A DNA stretch of 10,003 nt from Gammaproteobacteria bacterium (GTDB taxonomy: Bacteria > Pseudomonadota > Gammaproteobacteria > SURF-13), in NCBI GenBank assembly GCA_023487615.1, contig JAMDBH010000119.1, forward strand, positions 1 through 10,003, in the 5' to 3' direction. How positions within the stretch are numbered: the stretch's first letter is position 1; each line of letters opens with the position of its first letter. Below the pieces are notes generated by a model, which worked only from the letters and a program-made list of their open reading frames with translations, was not told where the DNA came from and did no database searches. Positions 6,462 to 10,003 of the stretch are shown piece by piece. A program made the position numbers and the translations under genes.

Positions 6462-6522
6462 GGTTTGGCTTGAGACGAGCCGCAACGGCGCATCAAGGCA
6501 AAACCCGCAATTTTGCGGCGGG
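6462..6522. repeat. Nested hairpins between ferredoxin and ABC transporter genes
   Basis: GGTTTGGCTTGA (6462-6473) and TCAAGGCAAAACC (6493-6505) form an imperfect inverted repeat, with GCCG-CAA-CGGC (6479-6489) as an inner hairpin. Immediately next, CCCGCAATTTTGCGGCGGG (6504-6522) can form a second stem. Neither is followed by a run of T, so these are not classic intrinsic terminators. They take up most of the 95-base gap and may mark the end of the ferredoxin transcript. Confidence 0.45.
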
Positions 6523-6527
6523 TCCAA

Positions 6528-6533
6528 TCTAAT
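6528..6533 (+). promoter_or_regulatory. -10-like box before the ABC ATPase gene
   Basis: TCTAAT (5 of 6 with TATAAT) ends 5 bases before the ATG at 6539. No good -35 is visible at the proper distance, because the upstream bases belong to a hairpin. There is no Shine-Dalgarno either, so a near-leaderless message is possible. The evidence is weak. Confidence 0.25.
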
Positions 6534-6538
6534 CCTAC

Positions 6539-7465
6539 ATGTCGGAAGCGACCCAGGCAGTGATCGAGGCGCAGGGGCTGCGCAAGTTTTACGGCGGCGT
6601 ACCGGTGGTGGACGGCGTGGATCTGCGCGTGCGGCCCGGCGATTGTTTCGGGCTGCTCGGCCCCAACGGCGCGGGCAAGACCACCACGCTACGCATGCTG
6701 CTCGGCGTGACGCCCCCCGGCGGCGGCGCGCTCAAGGTGCTCGGTTATCCCGTGCCTGAACGTGCGCGCGAAATGCGCGCGCGCATCGGTGTGGTGCCGC
6801 AGCAGGACAACCTCGACCCGGATTTTACAGTCATCGAAAACCTGAGTGTCTACGCCAGTTATTTCGGCCTCTCCGGTCCGGTACTGGAGGCCCGCATCCT
6901 TGAAGTATTGACTTTCGCCGCCTTGGAAGGCAAGGCGCAGGCGGGGATCAACACCTTATCCGGCGGCATGAAACGCCGGCTCACGCTGGCCCGCGCGCTC
7001 ATCAACGACCCCCAACTGCTGATTCTTGATGAGCCCACCACCGGGCTCGACCCGCAGGCGCGACAGATGTTGTGGCAGCGCCTGCGCACCCTCATGGCGC
7101 AAGGCAAGACGCTGATTCTCACCACACACTACATGGAAGAGGCCGAGCGCCTGTGCAGCCGCATCGCGGTGATGGATCACGGACGCATCCTCGCCGAGGA
7201 CAGCCCAGCGGGCCTCATTCAGCGTCACATCGAGCCGCAAGTGGTGGAAGTGCACGGCCCCGATGTCGAATCATGGCTCAACGGCCCCGCGCGTGCGCTG
7301 ATGGTGCGCGCCGAGCATATCGGCGAGACGGTATTTTGCTACACCCACGACGCCCATGCCTTGCTCGCCGACTTGAGGGCATGCCCTCAACTGCGCTATC
7401 TGCACCGCCCCGGCAATCTGGAAGACGTGTTTCTCAAACTCACCGGACGCGATTTACGGGATTGA
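6539..7465 (+). CDS. ABC transporter ATP-binding protein, NodI/DrrA-like
   Basis: A 308-residue ATPase subunit of an ABC-2 type exporter. All nucleotide-binding motifs are intact: Walker A GPNGAGKTT (41-49), Q-loop VVPQQD (85-90), signature LSGGM (140-144), Walker B LLILDE (160-165), D-loop GLDPQ, and switch His197 in TTHYMEEAE. The C-terminal part (from about 230) is the extension common in NodI/DrrA-type ATPases. NodI proper exports Nod factors in rhizobia; similar pairs are common in non-symbiotic proteobacteria and their substrate is unknown, so the symbol nodI is not given. The permease gene starts 2 bases after its stop, so the two surely form one operon. The start at 6539 gives a normal N-terminus but has no Shine-Dalgarno. 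Confidence 0.93.
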   Translation: MSEATQAVIEAQGLRKFYGGVPVVDGVDLRVRPGDCFGLLGPNGAGKTTTLRMLLGVTPPGGGALKVLGYPVPERAREMRARIGVVPQQDNLDPDFTVIENLSVYASYFGLSGPVLEARILEVLTFAALEGKAQAGINTLSGGMKRRLTLARALINDPQLLILDEPTTGLDPQARQMLWQRLRTLMAQGKTLILTTHYMEEAERLCSRIAVMDHGRILAEDSPAGLIQRHIEPQVVEVHGPDVESWLNGPARALMVRAEHIGETVFCYTHDAHALLADLRACPQLRYLHRPGNLEDVFLKLTGRDLRD

Positions 7466-7467
7466 GC

Positions 7468-8244
7468 ATGAGCCACCCCTTACCCGCCATGAGTCTGCGC
7501 TTCCTGCATGTCTGGCGGCGCAATTTTCTGGTGTGGCGCAAGCTGCTCGGCCCCGCCATGCTCGGTAACTTCATCGAGCCGCTACTCTATCTGTTCGCGC
7601 TCGGCTTTGGACTCGGCGCGTTTGTCGGCGAGATGCAGGGCATGCCCTACAGCGTGTTTCTCGCCTCAGGTTTGGTGTGCGCGAGCGCCATGAACACCGC
7701 GACCTTTGAAGCCCTGTTCTCCGCCTACACGCGCATGGCTCACCAGCAAACATGGGGCGGCATGCTTGCCACGCCGCTCATCGTGGATGACATCGTGTTG
7801 GGCGAGATGATTTGGGCCGGCACCAAGAGCCTGCTGTCGGTCGCGCCCATCGTCGCGGTGGCGGCGGGGCTGGGGCTGGTGCACGATCTGCGCGCGCTAT
7901 GGGTGTTGCCGCTGGTGCTGCTGGCGGGTACATCGTTTGCCGCGCTCGCGCTGTGCGTCACCGCGTTCGCCAAGAGTTATGACTTTTTCGTGTATTATTT
8001 CACGCTCGTCATTACCCCAATGTTTCTGTTAAGCGGCACCTTTTTCCCCTTGGAGGCCATGCCCAAGGCTGTGCGATGGGGAGCGCAGGTATTGCCTCTC
8101 ACCCACGCCGTGGAGTTGGTGCGCCCGCTCATGACCGGACAGGCCCTCACCCATCCTCTCCTCCATCTGGGCGTCCTGATACTGTATGGCGCGGCAGGGC
8201 TGTATGTGGCCTGTATCCTCCTACGCCGCCGTCTGATGGCCTGA
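7468..8244 (+). CDS. ABC-2 type permease, NodJ-like
   Basis: A 258-residue inner-membrane permease, the partner of the ATPase just upstream. About six membrane segments can be seen (roughly 30-52, 62-80, 118-138, 144-168, 173-195 and 231-252). Family stretches shared with NodJ as I recall it are RRNFLVWRKLLGPAMLGN, YLFALGFGLGAFVG, FLASGLVCASAMN, SYDFFVYYFTLVITPMFLLS and LPLTHAVELVRPLM. The start at 7468 is set by the operon spacing and by the conserved N-terminus; the frame is open upstream but that part overlaps the ATPase gene. The exported substrate is unknown: the pair has no nodulation or antibiotic genes nearby, and lipid or polysaccharide export would be a guess. The atp promoter follows within 20 bases, so there is little room for a terminator and none is seen. 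Confidence 0.92.
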   Translation: MSHPLPAMSLRFLHVWRRNFLVWRKLLGPAMLGNFIEPLLYLFALGFGLGAFVGEMQGMPYSVFLASGLVCASAMNTATFEALFSAYTRMAHQQTWGGMLATPLIVDDIVLGEMIWAGTKSLLSVAPIVAVAAGLGLVHDLRALWVLPLVLLAGTSFAALALCVTAFAKSYDFFVYYFTLVITPMFLLSGTFFPLEAMPKAVRWGAQVLPLTHAVELVRPLMTGQALTHPLLHLGVLILYGAAGLYVACILLRRRLMA

Positions 8245-8260
8245 AATTCTCCGTATTTCG

Positions 8261-8290
8261 TTGACGCCGTGCCCTCCCAACCTTTATAAT
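8261..8290 (+). promoter_or_regulatory. Strong sigma-70-type promoter of the atp operon
   Basis: TTGACG (8261-8266) and a perfect TATAAT (8285-8290) are separated by 18 bases, on the plus strand. Transcription would begin near 8297, only about 3 bases before the GTG start of the first atp gene. This is the best promoter match in the window. It also argues against a TTG start at 8261 for the first gene. Confidence 0.75.
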
Positions 8291-8299
8291 GCGCGCGCT

Positions 8300-8505
8300 G
8301 TGAACAAGGCCAGGGGAACCGGGTTGGCGCTGATTGGAGTTGGCAGCATACTCTCCTCCATGGTGCTGGCCGGTCTGATGTTGGGATATGGCCTCGATGT
8401 ATGGTTGGATACCCTCCCCCTCTTCATGTTCATCCTTGGCTGCCTGGGGTTTGTGGGCGGTCTTCTGAAGGTTTATAAGCTGCTGAGCAGGCCGGAGTCG
8501 AAACA

Positions 8506-8509
<4 letters not shown>
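8300..8509 (+). CDS. atpZ: AtpZ/AtpI-family small membrane protein
   Basis: A 69-residue protein with two membrane helices (about 9-30 and 38-56), of the AtpZ family found at the head of F-type ATP synthase operons. AtpZ acts with AtpI and has been linked to assembly of the c-ring and to Mg2+/Ca2+ uptake in some bacteria; its exact role here is inferred. The glycine-rich first helix (ALIGVGSILSSMVLAGLMLG) and the short loop GLDVWLD fit the family. The GTG at 8300 is preferred over an in-frame TTG at 8261 because the latter is the -35 box of the promoter. No Shine-Dalgarno is present and the message is nearly leaderless. Its end overlaps atpI by 4 bases (GTGA). Confidence 0.82.
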
Positions 8510-9737
<1,228 letters not shown>

Positions 9738-9742
9738 CAGCA

Positions 9743-9847
9743 GGGGCTAGGGAGATTTGGGTGAGGCTTGAGAAGTAAGGAGTGAGGGGGAAAGCAAATT
9801 TGCTCTACGCCTAACGCCTCACTCCTAACGCCTCACTTACTAGCCCC
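9743..9847. repeat. Long inverted repeat with 7-base phasing after atpB
   Basis: GGGGCTAG (9743-9750) pairs exactly with CTAGCCCC (9840-9847). Between them the arms match imperfectly (GTGAGG and AGGAGTGAGG on the left against CCTCAC and CCTCACTCCT on the right) up to a central 12-bp palindrome AGCAAATTTGCT (9793-9804). The right arm is phased by seven: CGCCTAA, CGCCTCA, CTCCTAA, CGCCTCA. The left arm is also sevens: GTGAGGC, TTGAGAA, GTAAGGA, GTGAGGG. The element begins 6 bases after the atpB stop and would fold into a long stem in the message. Confidence 0.8.
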
Positions 9848-10003
9848 TTAGAGATTTTCAATTTGCTATTTTAGGACACTAGTGTCCGGTTAAATTGAGA
9901 CGTGCCAGCGGCAACGTCAACATTGATAAGGGTTTCAAGAGATTCATGGGTGTCCACGATTTGAATTTCAGATTGAGCATTTGCGATCATTCCGGGTTTG
10001 ACA
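9848..10003. other. Non-coding stretch with a perfect 14-bp palindrome; possible insertion-sequence edge
   Basis: GGACACTAGTGTCC (9874-9887) is a perfect 14-bp palindrome. From it onward the sequence is less GC-rich than the genes. A minus-strand frame is open from the window edge to a TAA at 9871-9873, next to the palindrome. It gives 43 residues (ending TSQFNRTLVS) that I do not recognise. The layout, a frame ending right at a palindromic sequence, is what one edge of an insertion sequence can look like, but no transposase motif is visible. No atpE start is seen here. Confidence 0.3.

Noticed and set aside
6111..6527. A 138-residue minus-strand frame opposite the ferredoxin
   Set aside because: The plus strand has the diagnostic cysteine pattern; the minus frame has no recognisable motif.
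7072..7467. Longer permease start at 7072
   Set aside because: The added part overlaps the ABC ATPase in another frame and is arginine-, proline- and glycine-rich, typical of a shadow frame.
6539..8244. Nodulation (nodIJ) genes as a sign of a symbiont
   Set aside because: NodIJ-like exporter pairs are widespread in free-living proteobacteria, and no other nod gene is present.
8261..8299. TTG start at 8261 for the first atp gene
   Set aside because: TTGACG at 8261 is the -35 box of a strong promoter whose TATAAT lies within the supposed coding part, so the GTG at 8300 is preferred.

Overview
This window looks like a chromosomal housekeeping region of a moderately GC-rich gammaproteobacterium that I cannot place at genus level. 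The order trpG-trpD-trpC, then an OsmC-family gene, speD and coq7, is one I recall from Pseudomonas aeruginosa. The start of an atpZ/I-atpB ATP synthase operon and a Coq7-type ubiquinone hydroxylase also fit a respiring, ubiquinone-using proteobacterium. I see no phage, CRISPR, toxin-antitoxin or defence system. The interest lies in intergenic repeats, promoter architecture and small departures from the usual synteny.

Layout: positions 1-2990 hold a tryptophan block on the plus strand: the 3' end of trpE, then trpG, trpD and trpC. Together they cover anthranilate synthase, phosphoribosyltransferase and indole-glycerol-phosphate synthase. Positions 3011-4785 hold a YhfA-like OsmC protein, a small VOC-fold protein and speD (S-adenosylmethionine decarboxylase, for spermidine synthesis), all plus strand. 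coq7 and a SnoaL-like gene follow on the minus strand (4930-6046), converging on speD. The SnoaL-like gene is divergent from a plus-strand thioredoxin-like [2Fe-2S] ferredoxin at 6129. A NodI/NodJ-type ABC exporter pair occupies 6539-8244. A strong promoter (TTGACG, 18 nt, TATAAT) then drives atpZ-atpI-atpB (8300-9737). The last 266 bases hold a long hairpin and a perfect 14-bp palindrome where atpE would normally begin.

Two kinds of phased repeats sit between the genes. One has an 8-base period built on GACGCARA-like units: at the 3' end of trpG, between trpD and trpC, and between speD and coq7. The other has a 7-base period built on CGCCTMA-like units and lies after atpB. Several of these form inverted repeats and abut or overlap stop codons or a ribosome-binding region.

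Five genes have a -10-like box ending only 5-9 bases before the start codon and no clear Shine-Dalgarno sequence, which suggests leaderless or nearly leaderless transcripts. The clearest case is the divergent SnoaL/ferredoxin pair, whose two -10 boxes lie in the arms of a perfect 12-bp inverted repeat.
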